Assembly: GCA_963778025.1 (NCBI GenBank)
Contig: CAVZTA010000003.1
Span: 1 to 64,000, forward strand
Length of the DNA: 64,000 nt
Direction of reading: 5' to 3'
Source of the DNA: CAVZTA01 sp963778025
GTDB lineage: Bacteria > Chloroflexota > Limnocylindria > Limnocylindrales > CSP1-4
Position 1 is the first letter of the stretch. Each line of letters starts with the position of its first letter. A program made the position numbers and the translations under genes. Below, one piece after another: positions 8,684 to 16,531 of this stretch. A model generated the notes under the pieces. That model was not told the DNA's origin. It was given only the letters and a program-made list of their open reading frames with translations, and did no database searches.

Positions 8684-9352
8684 ATGACCGACGATGGCAT
8701 CCGCGCTCGCACGTTCCACGACGCCGTCGGTGCTGACGGCTGGCGACTCGTCTCCGACGGCGCGAACGCGTTCTACCCGACGACGTCGCTCGCCCAGAGC
8801 GCGGCGCTGGTCGCCGCATTGGGCGCACTCGAGAGCATCGATGCGCATCCGCCCGACATCGACATCCGGCCCGACGGGGTCACCGTCAAGCTCCTGACGG
8901 TCGCCGACGATTGGTACGGGCCGACGCAGCGGGATGTCGACGCCGCGCGCCGGATCTCCGCGGTCGCCGCCGAGCGTGGACTGGTCGCCGATCCGCGCAC
9001 GGTCGCCTCGATGCTCATCATCATCGGCACCCAGGACCCGGCTCGGGTCATGCCGTTCTGGGCGGCCGTCCTCGCGTACGAGCGGCGGGCCGACAGCCCG
9101 GACGAGGATCTGGTCGATCCGCACGGCCGCGGTCCGGCGATCTGGTTCGAGACGATCGACCACCCGCGCGAGGAGGGTGGCGGGATCCACCTCGCGGTGT
9201 GGCTGCCGCCGGAGCTCGCCGAGGCGCGCGTCGAGGCTGCCCTGGCGGCGGGCGGGCACCTCGTCCGTGACACCCAGGCGCCTACGTGGTGGACCCTCGC
9301 GGACGGCGAGGGCAACGAGATCGACGTATCCACGGTCCTGCACCGCGACTGA
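8684..9352 (+). CDS. Pterin-4a-carbinolamine dehydratase-like domain fused to a VOC domain
   Basis: About 222 residues. Residues about 1-105 resemble the PCD/DCoH fold: SIDAHPPDIDIRPDGVTVKL followed by GPTQRDVDAARRISAVA. The canonical HHP motif is altered to AHPP, so dehydratase activity is doubtful. Residues about 108-220 are a vicinal-oxygen-chelate (glyoxalase-like) domain with MLIIIGTQDPARVMPFWAAV, AIWFETIDHPRE, GGIHLAVWLPPE and DGEGNEIDV. PCD domains recycle pterin cofactors of aromatic hydroxylases; VOC domains bind a metal and small substrates. Neither function is proven here. The ATG at 8684 is chosen because the frame starts cleanly there behind a TAnnnT hexamer. Confidence 0.75.
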   Translation: MTDDGIRARTFHDAVGADGWRLVSDGANAFYPTTSLAQSAALVAALGALESIDAHPPDIDIRPDGVTVKLLTVADDWYGPTQRDVDAARRISAVAAERGLVADPRTVASMLIIIGTQDPARVMPFWAAVLAYERRADSPDEDLVDPHGRGPAIWFETIDHPREEGGGIHLAVWLPPELAEARVEAALAAGGHLVRDTQAPTWWTLADGEGNEIDVSTVLHRD

Positions 9353-9403
9353 CCGATCGGGCTGGTGGCTGGTCGACGACCCGATCCTGAGGCTCGCGAG
9401 TGG

Positions 9404-9739
9404 TCAGGCGCGTCCGCCGACGAAGGCCAGTGCTTCGCGCGCGAGCGCGCTCCAGCGGGCGTCATCGGTCGTGGCGCCAAGCTCCAGCCACTCGCGCATC
9501 ACGCGACCCGTGCCCGGCTCGAAGCGCGTCCCGATCCCACGCTCGACGAGCTCGTCGACCCGAGTTCGCGGCAGCTTCACGACGAGCGTCCCGCCGCTCA
9601 CCATCGCGAAGATCTTGCCGTCGACCTTGAGTGCGCTCGCGCCGAACCCGCGCCCGCCCTCCGGCGGCGTCACGCCGGGCAAGCCGACGAGCTCGGCGGT
9701 GAGCGCCTCGAACCGTGCCTCGGCGGTCGCGGCCGTCAC
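9404..9739 (-). CDS. TfoX/Sxy N-terminal-like domain protein
   Basis: A 111-residue protein with GFGASALKVDGKIFAMV and GGTLVVKLPRTRVDEL, resembling the small TfoX-N/YjbR fold; GTGRVMREWLEL near the C-terminus fits the same family. Stand-alone proteins of this type are usually of unknown function and are not evidence of natural competence. Its GTG start at 9739 overlaps the TGA of the HxlR gene as GTGA, so it is translationally coupled to that regulator. A continuous reading frame appears to join the two genes only because the HxlR gene carries a frameshift. Confidence 0.7.
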   Translation of the reverse strand: MTAATAEARFEALTAELVGLPGVTPPEGGRGFGASALKVDGKIFAMVSGGTLVVKLPRTRVDELVERGIGTRFEPGTGRVMREWLELGATTDDARWSALAREALAFVGGRA

Positions 9740-10360
9740 GGGCGGATGCGGCGCAGCAGCTTCGGGTCGCCGCGGTACGTGGTGCCGGCCGCCTGCGCCT
9801 CCTCGAGACCCATCCGGCCGAGGAGGACGGCGAGGACGCGTGCGCGGATCGCCGCTGATCACGCCGTCGGGCGCGGCCGCCGGGCCGAGACGCGTGCGGA
9901 CGCCGTCGCCGACCTCGACCTGGATGGGCGGATCGCCCGCCCGGACCTCGAGGACCGCACGGCCACGGTCGGGCTTCCGATCACGGAGGCTCGCCTCGAG
10001 CGGGATCGTGAGCCAGTGCGCCTGGAAGGCGTCCGTGCGGGGCGCATCGGGCAGATCGGCCGCGCCCCAGCCGCCCAGCGCGTCGAGCACCGGGCGCAGG
10101 CGGTCGCCCCGCTCCGTCAGCCGGATGAGCTGCGGGGCGCCCGGCGCATCGGCGATCGCGCGAGCCACGATCCCGGCCTGCTCGAGCTCGCGGATCCGGT
10201 CGGCCAGCAGATTCGTGGCGATCCCCGGGACACCGCGGTGGAGATCGGTGTAGCGGAGCGCGCCGCGGATCGAGAGCTCGCGGACGATGAGCAGGCTCCA
10301 CCGGTCACCGACGACGTCGAGCGCCTTGGCGACGCCGCACCACTGCTCATAGCTCCGCAT
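9736..10360 (-). CDS. HxlR-family transcriptional regulator (one frameshift)
   Basis: The N-terminal part, MRSYEQWCGVAKALDVVGDR then WSLLIVRELSIRGALRYTDL and GVPGIATNLLADRIRELE, is a typical HxlR winged helix; Cys9 is in the position of redox-sensing cysteines of some HxlR proteins. A C-terminal extension contains FQAHWLTIPLEASL. Near 9855 the frame changes after VISGDPR; the other frame gives VLAVLLGRMGLEEAQAAGTT and ends LLRRIRP at a TGA (9736-9738) overlapping the next start. It faces a SnoaL-like gene across an 83-base region with an inverted repeat, so it probably regulates itself and that gene. Confidence 0.8.
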
Positions 10361-10387
10361 GGGCTCGAGGATGGCAGCTTGACATTC

Positions 10388-10414
10388 ACTTGTCCAGACT
10401 TGAGATTGACAAGT
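10388..10414. promoter_or_regulatory. Inverted repeat, probable HxlR operator
   Basis: ACTTGTC at 10388-10394 and GACAAGT at 10408-10414 are perfect inverted 7-mers with a 13-base spacer (two helical turns centre to centre). They lie between the divergent HxlR and SnoaL-like genes, in an AT-rich pocket. TTGACA at 10406-10411 overlaps the right half and could be a -35 element for the rightward gene, so binding would block it. Confidence 0.5.
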
Positions 10415-10443
10415 CAAGACGGTGGACGCACCGGAGTCGAGTG

Positions 10444-10824
10444 ATGACGATCGACGAGGCGACAAGGCGATACATCGAGGCCGTGGGCGACGGCCGCCTG
10501 GACGACGTCGCCCCGCTGCTGCACCCGGACCTCGCCTTCCACACCGGCCCGCAGACCAGCGACCGTGACGGCTATCTCGCGGCGCTCCGCCGCCTCGGGC
10601 CGGTCATCGTGCGCAACGAGATCCGGGAGCTCATCTCCTCGGGGGACGAGGCATGCGTCGTCTACGACTTCGTGACGGACACCCCCGCGGGCGCCATCCG
10701 GAGCGTGGAGTGGCTGCGCTTCGAGGGGGAGCGGATCCACGACATCCGCCTGCTGTTCGACGCGACACGCTGGCCGGAGGTCGTCGCGGAGCTCGAGCGC
10801 CGTACGGCGTCAGGCGGGGGCTGA
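10444..10824 (+). CDS. SnoaL-like / NTF2-fold protein
   Basis: A 126-residue single-domain protein of the SnoaL/ketosteroid-isomerase-like superfamily: RRYIEAVGDGRLDDVAPLLH, a beta-rich middle with FHTGPQTSDRDGYLAAL and EACVVYDFVT, and the terminal strand SVEWLRFEGERIHDIRLLFD. Members include cyclases, isomerases and binding proteins; no activity can be assigned. The ATG at 10444 is preferred to an upstream in-frame ATG that lies inside the operator. It is divergent from the HxlR regulator, which probably controls it. Confidence 0.7.
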   Translation: MTIDEATRRYIEAVGDGRLDDVAPLLHPDLAFHTGPQTSDRDGYLAALRRLGPVIVRNEIRELISSGDEACVVYDFVTDTPAGAIRSVEWLRFEGERIHDIRLLFDATRWPEVVAELERRTASGGG

Positions 10825-10841
10825 CGATGGCCGGAAACATC

Positions 10842-10867
10842 GGAGCCGGCCCCGAAGGACCGGCTCC
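10842..10867 (+). terminator. Hairpin after the SnoaL-like gene
   Basis: GGAGCCGG (10842-10849) pairs perfectly with CCGGCTCC (10860-10867), 18 bases after the stop. No T-tract follows. Confidence 0.45.
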
Positions 10868-11126
10868 GTTGCTGTCCCGGTGAAGGTGCCCGCCTTCCAG
10901 CGGACCCGCTTCTGCCACGCGCCAAGGGCATCTATCACGTCGGCTTAACCGACTACCCTGACCCTACCTACCCATGACCTTGGTGCTGGGGCAGCTTGGC
11001 TGACTGAGCAGCGCGGCTATCGTAGGCCACGCCTCCCGAGCGGAACAAGGGGTTTATCCGCGCAGGTCGGTTTAATTCCCTTAACCTCCGGCGCGTCCCG
11101 ATGCGGCGCCGCTCGAACCTTCGGCG
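10868..11126. other. Intergenic region, less GC-rich, no gene seen
   Basis: The stretch between the SnoaL-like gene and the cyclophilin operon contains no convincing coding sequence or tRNA. It is locally less GC-rich than its surroundings and holds an imperfect palindrome, GGTTTAATTCCCTTAACC, near 11069-11086. Nothing more can be supported. Confidence 0.3.
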
Positions 11127-11612
11127 TCAGTCCTCGTGGATCGCGACGCCGGTCATCGCGACCGGCTCGACGGGGCGATCCTGGGCGCCCGTGCGGCCTG
11201 CCGCGATCGCGTCGACCACGTCGAGACCCTTCGTCACCTGGCCGAAGATCGTGTAGCTCTTGGGCAGCCCGTAGTCCTTGTGCATGATGAAGAACTGGCT
11301 GCCGTTGGTGTTCGGACCCGCGTTCGCCATCGCCAGCGTGCCGCGCGAGTAGGTGCCGGTCACCGGCTCGTCCTCGAAGCGGTAGCCCGGGCCGCCGGTG
11401 CCGACCCGGTTCGGGTCGATGCTCGACTTCTTGCCGAACTGCCCATCACCGCCCTGGATCATGAAGCCCGGGATGACGCGGTGGAACACGACGTCGTCGT
11501 AGAAGCCCTTGTTCGCCAGGTCGACGAAGTTCTTGACGGTCTTCGGGGCGCCCTTGTCGAACAGGTCGACCTCGATGTCGCCCTTCTCGGTGCTGATCAC
11601 GGCACGGGTCAT
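11127..11612 (-). CDS. Cyclophilin-type peptidyl-prolyl isomerase (cytoplasmic)
   Basis: 161 residues, a complete cyclophilin: FVDLANKGFYDDVVFHRVIP with the catalytic arginine, FMIQGGDGQFG, GTLAMANAGPNTNGSQFFIM and YTIFGQVTKGLDVVDAI. It has no signal peptide. The ATG at 11612 follows GAAGGAGGACGCC, a strong ribosome site. It catalyses cis-trans isomerisation of prolyl bonds in folding. It lies 26 bases downstream of a lipoprotein cyclophilin of the same family, and the pair looks like a duplication in which one copy is cytoplasmic and one exported. Last gene of the leftward operon starting with ltaE. Confidence 0.93.
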   Translation of the reverse strand: MTRAVISTEKGDIEVDLFDKGAPKTVKNFVDLANKGFYDDVVFHRVIPGFMIQGGDGQFGKKSSIDPNRVGTGGPGYRFEDEPVTGTYSRGTLAMANAGPNTNGSQFFIMHKDYGLPKSYTIFGQVTKGLDVVDAIAAGRTGAQDRPVEPVAMTGVAIHED

Positions 11613-11638
11613 GGCGTCCTCCTTCGCTGTGACGGGAG

Positions 11639-12353
11639 TCAGGGAGACGTGACCGACACGTGTCCATCGGATCGACCGCTGGGTTCTGGGCTGCTCCTGT
11701 TCAGCGGCATCGCGGCGATCGCATCGACGGTGTCCATGCCGGAGCTCACGTTGCCGATGATCTGGTAGTTGTTGTAGCTGCGGCAGCGGCGAGCGACTGC
11801 GCGGCGCCATCGTCGAGCACGATGAAGAACTGCGAGCCGACGGTGTCCGGACCGCTGGAGCGGGCCATCGCGACCGTCCCGCGTCGGTAGGGGGTCGTGA
11901 CCGGCTCGTCCTTGATCGTGTAGCCCGGTCCGCCGGTGCCGACGAGGCTCGTGGTCGAGCCATCGATCCGCCCGAATTGCGCCGTCGCCGCCCTGGATCA
12001 CGAAGCCCGGGGACGACGCGATGGAACACGACCCCGTCGTAGAACCCGCAGTCGGCGAGCGCGACGAAGTTGCCGGCGGCGATCGGCGACAGGTCGGCAT
12101 CGACCGAGATCGCGATCGCGCCCTTGTCCGTGGTGATCGTGACGGTCCGCGTCTCGCCCGCGGGGAGCGCTGCCGGCTGGCTGGTCGGGCAGCCGCTCCC
12201 GGCACCCGCGCTCGCCGACGGCGCACTCGACGCGGCGGCCGATGGCGCGGTGGTGGCCGCGGCACCGCCGCCGCTGGCGGAACAGGCCGCCAGGAGCAGC
12301 GTGGCGAGGATGGACGCGACCGCCGAGCCGGCGGTTCGGGAGCGCGAGGTCAT
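11639..12353 (-). CDS. Lipoprotein cyclophilin-type peptidyl-prolyl isomerase (frameshifted)
   Basis: It starts with a lipoprotein signal (ILATLLLAACSAS) and an Ala/Ser linker, then a cyclophilin domain (FVALADCGFYDGVVFHRVVP). The rest is split over frames: FVIQGGDG from about 12005 in a second frame, QFGRIDGSTTSLVGTGGPGY and GSQFFIVLDDGAA in a third, and YQIIGNVSSGMDTVDAIAA back in the second, ending at 11639. Joined, these give a full extracytoplasmic cyclophilin. The three frame changes (near 12010, 11975 and 11780) leave conserved motifs intact on both sides, which suggests assembly indels. The ATG overlaps the stop of the HisA-like gene as ATGA. Confidence 0.75.
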
Positions 12354-13051
12354 GCAGCAGCCTCCAGGGCAGCGGGAAAGTCGAGCTGGCCGGACAGGAG
12401 CGCCTCGCCGACGATGACCCCGGCCACGCCCGCATCGCGCAGGCGCCGGATGGCGGTCAGGTCGGTGGCGCCTCCGGCGACGAGGATGTCGGCGTCATGG
12501 CGCTGGATGAGGGCGGCGAGCAGCTCCGGATCGGCGGCCTGCGAGCCGTGCGCGAGGATCAGCCGGCGAACCCCCTGCCCGACGAGCTCGGTCACGAGCG
12601 CGTCGAGCGTGGGCGGGCTCGGTCGTCGCCACGGGAACGCGGCCAGACGCTCCGGACGCGGATCCAGGCCCACCGCGAGCCAGTCCCCGGCGACGGCGAT
12701 GCACGCACGGAGCGTCTCGGGCTGGTCGGCGATCACGAGCGAGAGCACGACGCGCGTGGCCCCCGCGGCGAACGCGAGGCGGATCGCGTCGGGATCCTCG
12801 AGGCCGCCGGCGAGCTGGAGCGGGACCGCGACGCGGGCGGCGACCGCGGCGACCGCCTCGAGATTCGCCGGGCTGCCGCGCTGCGCGCCGTCGAAGTCGA
12901 CGAGATGCAGCTGCCGGGCGCCGGCGGCGACGAAGCGCTCCGCGATGCGCTCCGGGCGGTCGGTGGGCGTACCGACCCCGGTCGACGCCCCCGGCCAGTG
13001 GACGATGCGCGACCGGCCGCCGGTCACGTCGATCGCGGGGATGACGTCCAT
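12350..13051 (-). CDS. HisA-like TIM-barrel isomerase
   Basis: 233 residues matching the HisA/PriA fold (ProFAR isomerase of histidine biosynthesis). The two catalytic aspartates are in place: Asp8 in IPAIDVTGGR and Asp130 in AVGLD. The phosphate-binding ends VAGGATDLTAIRRL and GVAGVIVGEALLSG are also present. Departures from HisA are a WPGAS loop in place of the usual GD-containing loop, and LILAHGSQ where HisA has a D-x-x-RDG motif. No other histidine gene is in the window. It is embedded between DUF885 and cyclophilin genes, starts 8 bases after the former and overlaps the latter, so it may be a divergent HisA or a paralogue with another phosphorylated substrate. Confidence 0.7.
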   Translation of the reverse strand: MDVIPAIDVTGGRSRIVHWPGASTGVGTPTDRPERIAERFVAAGARQLHLVDFDGAQRGSPANLEAVAAVAARVAVPLQLAGGLEDPDAIRLAFAAGATRVVLSLVIADQPETLRACIAVAGDWLAVGLDPRPERLAAFPWRRPSPPTLDALVTELVGQGVRRLILAHGSQAADPELLAALIQRHDADILVAGGATDLTAIRRLRDAGVAGVIVGEALLSGQLDFPAALEAAA

Positions 13052-13059
13052 GGACCGCG

Positions 13060-14805
13060 TCAGCGGGCCGCTCTGGGTCGTCCGGTCGCGGACGGATCGA
13101 GGCCGCCGGTCGTCTCGGCGTCAGCCGCCACCGCGGCGCGCTCCAGCAGACGGCGATGGAAGCTGATGGGCAGCGAGCCAGCGGTCAGCAGCGCGTCGTG
13201 GAAGTCCTTGATCCGGAAGTCCGCGCCGCGGCGGCGCTGCTCGTCGGCGCGGAGGCCGAGGATGAGCACCTTGCCCAGCAGGTAGCTCAGCTGGTAGGTG
13301 GGCGTGTAGGTGTAGCGCTTGACCTCCGCTCGGGCGTTGGGCTCCTCGAACGCGGTGTGCTCGACGAGGAAGTCGACCGCCTCCTCGGGCGTCAGCTCAC
13401 CGCGGTGCATCCGGATGTCGAGGATGATCCGGCACGCTCGCCAGATCGCGTCGGTGTGCATGACGAGGCGGTGCTTCGGCTCGATGTCGAAGCCCTGCTC
13501 CCGCATCATCTGCTCCGAGTACATGCCCCAGCCCTCGACGAACTCCGGGGCGTTGCTCAGGAGGCGGGTCAGCGACGGATAGCGCGCGCCCACGGTGAGC
13601 TGGAGGTGGTGGCCCGGGTACGCCTCGTGGATGCTGGTGTTGCTCATCGAGCCGTAGTTGTGCTCACGCATGGCGCTCGGGTCGTCGTCGACCGACGGCG
13701 TGACGATGTAGATGCCGACGCCGGCCGGGTCGAAGCGCGGGGTCTCGAAGTACGCGGCGAACGGCATGACCCGTCGGAGGTACTCGGGCGTGGCGATGAC
13801 CTGGATGCGCTCGTCGTCCGGGACCGTCGCGAGGTCGTGTTCGATGAGGTAGGCGCGAGCCCGCTCCATGTCGTCCCGATAACCGTCGAGCGCCTGCTCG
13901 AAGGTCGCCGGATGGTCGGACTTCACGCGGTCGATGACCGTGGGCTCGTCGAGGTCGGGGTCGATCTCGAGGGCCGCCTCGCGCCGGAGCCTGCGCTGCT
14001 CCCGGAGCTGCTCCTGCCCGATCTCGAGGATCTGGTCGGTGGTCAGGCCATCGAACGCGCGGTGCGCGATCAACGCGTCGTAGCGGTCGCGGCCCAGCGC
14101 CCACGCGTCGTCGGCTTCGGCGAGCGTCGTCTGGATCCACGCTCCGTAGGCATCGACCACCTCTCGACCCTTGGCGATGGCGGTGTCCAGCCGCTTCGCC
14201 TCCGCCGGGTCGAGGACGCCTTCGGCCGCCGCCTGGATCTCGCCGAACAGCGACGGGACATCCCGCACGGCGTCGAGCTCCAGCTGCTGCCAGCGGCGCA
14301 CCTGCGGGCCGGCGGCACGGGACTTCGACTCCTCGAGGAAGGCGGGCAGCGCCTCGAGCCGCGCGGAGATCGCCTGGAGCCGTTCCGCCAGGGGTGCATG
14401 GTCGCGGGCGAACAGCAGGAACAACGCATCCCCGGCGGCATCGACCCCTGTCGCGCGGCGCTCCCAGATGCGGAGCTCGCCGGTCTCGAAGACCGAGAGC
14501 TTCGTGTTGTGGATCTCGAGGTCCCGCTCGAACCGGGCGTCCTCCGAGAGCCCGCCCTCGTCGAGCGCCTCGACCTTGGCGAGATGCTCACGCTCGTCGG
14601 CGAGCTCCTGGAGGACCGCATCGCGGCTGCCGTCGCCCAGGCGCTCGTCCTCGGTGTGGATGCCGAGATACGTCGCGAGGATCGGGTTGTCGCGGAGGAG
14701 GCGGCGGGCGCGTACCTCGACGAGGTCGTACAGGACGTGGTCGAGCGGCCCGTCGTCGGGCGTCGCCGCGGGTCGCGGCAGCGCGATGTCGTCGAGGCTG
14801 GTCAT
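13060..14805 (-). CDS. DUF885 zinc metallopeptidase-like protein
   Basis: About 581 residues, the typical length of DUF885. The metal motif HEAYPGHH is present, followed downstream by EFVEGWGMYSEQMM, where the glutamate is the expected third ligand. Tyrosine-rich YTPTYQLSYLLGK near the C-terminus is also family-typical. There is no signal peptide, so it is presumed cytoplasmic; DUF885 proteins are related to metallopeptidases but substrates are largely unknown. The ATG at 14805 follows CAGGAGGACGC, which rejects an upstream in-frame ATG. It lies 52 bases after ltaE and 8 bases before the HisA-like gene in one operon. A shorter DUF885 relative is at 48949. Confidence 0.88.
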   Translation of the reverse strand: MTSLDDIALPRPAATPDDGPLDHVLYDLVEVRARRLLRDNPILATYLGIHTEDERLGDGSRDAVLQELADEREHLAKVEALDEGGLSEDARFERDLEIHNTKLSVFETGELRIWERRATGVDAAGDALFLLFARDHAPLAERLQAISARLEALPAFLEESKSRAAGPQVRRWQQLELDAVRDVPSLFGEIQAAAEGVLDPAEAKRLDTAIAKGREVVDAYGAWIQTTLAEADDAWALGRDRYDALIAHRAFDGLTTDQILEIGQEQLREQRRLRREAALEIDPDLDEPTVIDRVKSDHPATFEQALDGYRDDMERARAYLIEHDLATVPDDERIQVIATPEYLRRVMPFAAYFETPRFDPAGVGIYIVTPSVDDDPSAMREHNYGSMSNTSIHEAYPGHHLQLTVGARYPSLTRLLSNAPEFVEGWGMYSEQMMREQGFDIEPKHRLVMHTDAIWRACRIILDIRMHRGELTPEEAVDFLVEHTAFEEPNARAEVKRYTYTPTYQLSYLLGKVLILGLRADEQRRRGADFRIKDFHDALLTAGSLPISFHRRLLERAAVAADAETTGGLDPSATGRPRAAR

Positions 14806-14857
14806 GCGTCCTCCTGCGGCCCGCATGCGAGGCGGGCTCGGCGGCACCGGCGCGAGC

Positions 14858-16018
14858 TCAGGCCGTCACGGGCTCCGGCGTCGGAACGGGTCGCGTGGGC
14901 GCAGCGCTCATGCCGCCCGCGTCGAGGGGGCGACGGCTGGTCGCGCGCAGGCTGTCGGCGACGGCCGCGATGGTGGTCTCGATATCGGCCGCGCTGATGT
15001 TGTGATGGGTCACCGCGCGGACCTGGTGGTGCGGGTATTCGACCATCAGCACGCCGCGCGACTTGAGTTCGGCAAGGAACTGCTTGCGATCGCGTTCCAC
15101 GCGGAACAGGACGAAATTCGTTCGGATGCGGGACGGGTCGAGCGCGCCATCGTCCGGCTGGGCGAGATGGCCCGGGCTGCGGATACCGTCCATCGCGCTG
15201 AGGGCCTCGCCCAGGCGGCGGGCGTTCGCGTGGTCGTCGGCGAGCCTCGTGATCATGCCCTCGTCGCCGTCCTTGAGCGCCAGGAGCCCGGCCGCCGCGA
15301 GGATGCCCGCCTGACGCATGCCGCCACCGACGAGCTTGCGGGCGCGGTGCGCGCGCCGGATGACGTCCTTCGGCCCGACGACCACGCTGCCGATGGGGCA
15401 GCCGAGGCCCTTGCTCAGGCAGAACGTGACGGTGTCGCCCGGTGCCGCGAGCTCCTTCGCGCTGACGCCATTCGCGATCACGGCGTTGAAGAAGCGTGCG
15501 CCGTCGATGTGGAGCGGGACGCCGCGCTCGTGCGCGATCCCCGCGACCTCCTGCTCGTAGGCCAGGCTCAGCGGCTGGCCGCCGGTCGCGGCGTGGGTGT
15601 TCTCGATGACGATCAGGCCGGTGATCGCCTCGTGGGCGTCGTCGGGATCGCGGAACGAGCCGCGGATCTGCTCGGGATCCATCGTTCCGTCAGACCGGTC
15701 GGGGAGCGCCCGGACGGGACTGCCGACGATGACGGCGTGGCCGCCCTGCTCATCCATCACCACGTGGGTGTTGAAGCCGGCGATGGCCTCGTGGCCGCGC
15801 GGGAGATGCGCGACCAGGCTGACGAGATTGCCCATGCTGCCGCTGGCGACGAACAGGCCGGCTTCCTTGCCCAGGAGCTCGGCGGCGCGGTCCTGGAGCG
15901 CGATCACCGTGGGGTCGTCGCCGAAGACGTCGTCGCCCACCTCGGCGGCCGCCATCGCCTTGCGCATGGCGTCCGTGGGCCGGGAGACGGTGTCCGAGCG
16001 GAGATCGATGGGCGGCAT
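14858..16018 (-). CDS. ltaE: Low-specificity L-threonine aldolase
   Basis: 386 residues of the PLP-dependent threonine aldolase family, which splits L-threonine or L-allo-threonine to glycine and acetaldehyde. Visible landmarks are DLRSDTVSRPTDAMRKAM at the N-terminus, EVGDDVFGDDPT, the HIDGARFFNAV segment with the PLP-binding Asp, and CLSKGLGCPIGS containing the Schiff-base lysine. A short Pro/Ala-rich tail is extra. It is the first gene of the leftward operon. No ribosome site precedes the ATG; TACACT ends ten bases upstream, so the message may be nearly leaderless. Confidence 0.93.
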   Translation of the reverse strand: MPPIDLRSDTVSRPTDAMRKAMAAAEVGDDVFGDDPTVIALQDRAAELLGKEAGLFVASGSMGNLVSLVAHLPRGHEAIAGFNTHVVMDEQGGHAVIVGSPVRALPDRSDGTMDPEQIRGSFRDPDDAHEAITGLIVIENTHAATGGQPLSLAYEQEVAGIAHERGVPLHIDGARFFNAVIANGVSAKELAAPGDTVTFCLSKGLGCPIGSVVVGPKDVIRRAHRARKLVGGGMRQAGILAAAGLLALKDGDEGMITRLADDHANARRLGEALSAMDGIRSPGHLAQPDDGALDPSRIRTNFVLFRVERDRKQFLAELKSRGVLMVEYPHHQVRAVTHHNISAADIETTIAAVADSLRATSRRPLDAGGMSAAPTRPVPTPEPVTA

Positions 16019-16028
16019 CAGGCGAGGG

Positions 16029-16034
16029 AGTGTA
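16029..16034 (-). promoter_or_regulatory. -10-like hexamer upstream of ltaE
   Basis: TACACT on the reverse strand ends ten bases before the ltaE ATG. The spacer CCCTCGCCTG has no ribosome site. Confidence 0.35.
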
Positions 16035-16360
16035 TCCCCGGGCGTCCCGGCGGTCCTCGCGGCGCGGCTTGCTCTGACACGCCGCCGTGCGTCGCCGAGG
16101 CTCCGCTCCCGCCCTGCCTTGAACCGCCCGGCGGCTCAACGGGCGGCTGGATCTGTTCCCGGCCGCCGGGCGAGCCGGCCGGCGGTTCGCCTGGTGACCG
16201 AGCCCGTCCTCGTCCACCGTTCGAGTCGCCGCGCGGCTCGATCGACGACGCACGAGCGACGGTTGAGCCGCTGGACGGCGCGTGTCGACGTCCCAGCCCG
16301 GCTCGGAACGGTACGCACGTCGCGTCCGGACGTTCGACTGACGTTCGGGGGGCGGGATGC
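16035..16360. other. Intergenic region, no gene seen
   Basis: This divergent spacer between ltaE and tRNA-Asp has no convincing coding sequence. Open frames here are low-complexity Arg/Pro translations of GC-rich DNA. The tRNA promoter begins at its right edge. Confidence 0.4.
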
Positions 16361-16366
16361 TAGACT
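16361..16366 (+). promoter_or_regulatory. tRNA-Asp promoter, -10 hexamer
   Basis: TAGACT lies 14 bases before the tRNA 5' end. A TGACGT at 16339-16344, with a 16-base spacer, could serve as the -35 element. Confidence 0.45.
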
Positions 16367-16380
16367 CCGCGCTCGGCCGA

Positions 16381-16457
16381 GGACCCGTGGTGTAGCGGCC
16401 CAACATGCCAGCCTGTCACGCTGGAGATCGCCGGTTCGAATCCGGTCGGGTCCGCCA
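16381..16457 (+). tRNA. tRNA-Asp(GTC)
   Basis: Full cloverleaf: acceptor GGACCCG pairs with CGGGTCC, the anticodon arm CCAGC-CTGTCAC-GCTGG gives anticodon GTC, the T arm has GGTTCGAATCC, the discriminator is G at 16454, and CCA is encoded at 16455-16457. Confidence 0.97.
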
Positions 16458-16476
16458 CTCATCCGAATCGCCTTCA

Positions 16477-16504
16477 CGCCCCGTCCGCCCGCCCGGACGG
16501 GGCG
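16477..16504 (+). terminator. Intrinsic terminator of tRNA-Asp
   Basis: CGCCCCGTCCG pairs perfectly with CGGACGGGGCG over a 6-base loop and is followed by TACTTCTTCC, a pyrimidine tract with several T residues. It lies 19 bases after the tRNA. Confidence 0.7.
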
Positions 16505-16519
16505 TACTTCTTCCTCGAC

Positions 16520-16525
16520 TACCCT
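16520..16525 (+). promoter_or_regulatory. -10-like hexamer, probable leaderless start
   Basis: TACCCT ends six bases before the GTG at 16532. It supports that GTG over the ATG two codons later. Confidence 0.35.
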
Positions 16526-16531
16526 CCGCGG

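Noticed and set aside
9404..9739. Evidence for natural competence from a TfoX-like domain
   Set aside because: Stand-alone TfoX-N proteins are widespread and no competence genes are in the window.
9404..10465. A single 353-residue HxlR-TfoX fusion protein
   Set aside because: The fused frame exists only because of a frameshift; the alternative frame gives a proper HxlR end with TGA overlapping a GTG for the second gene.
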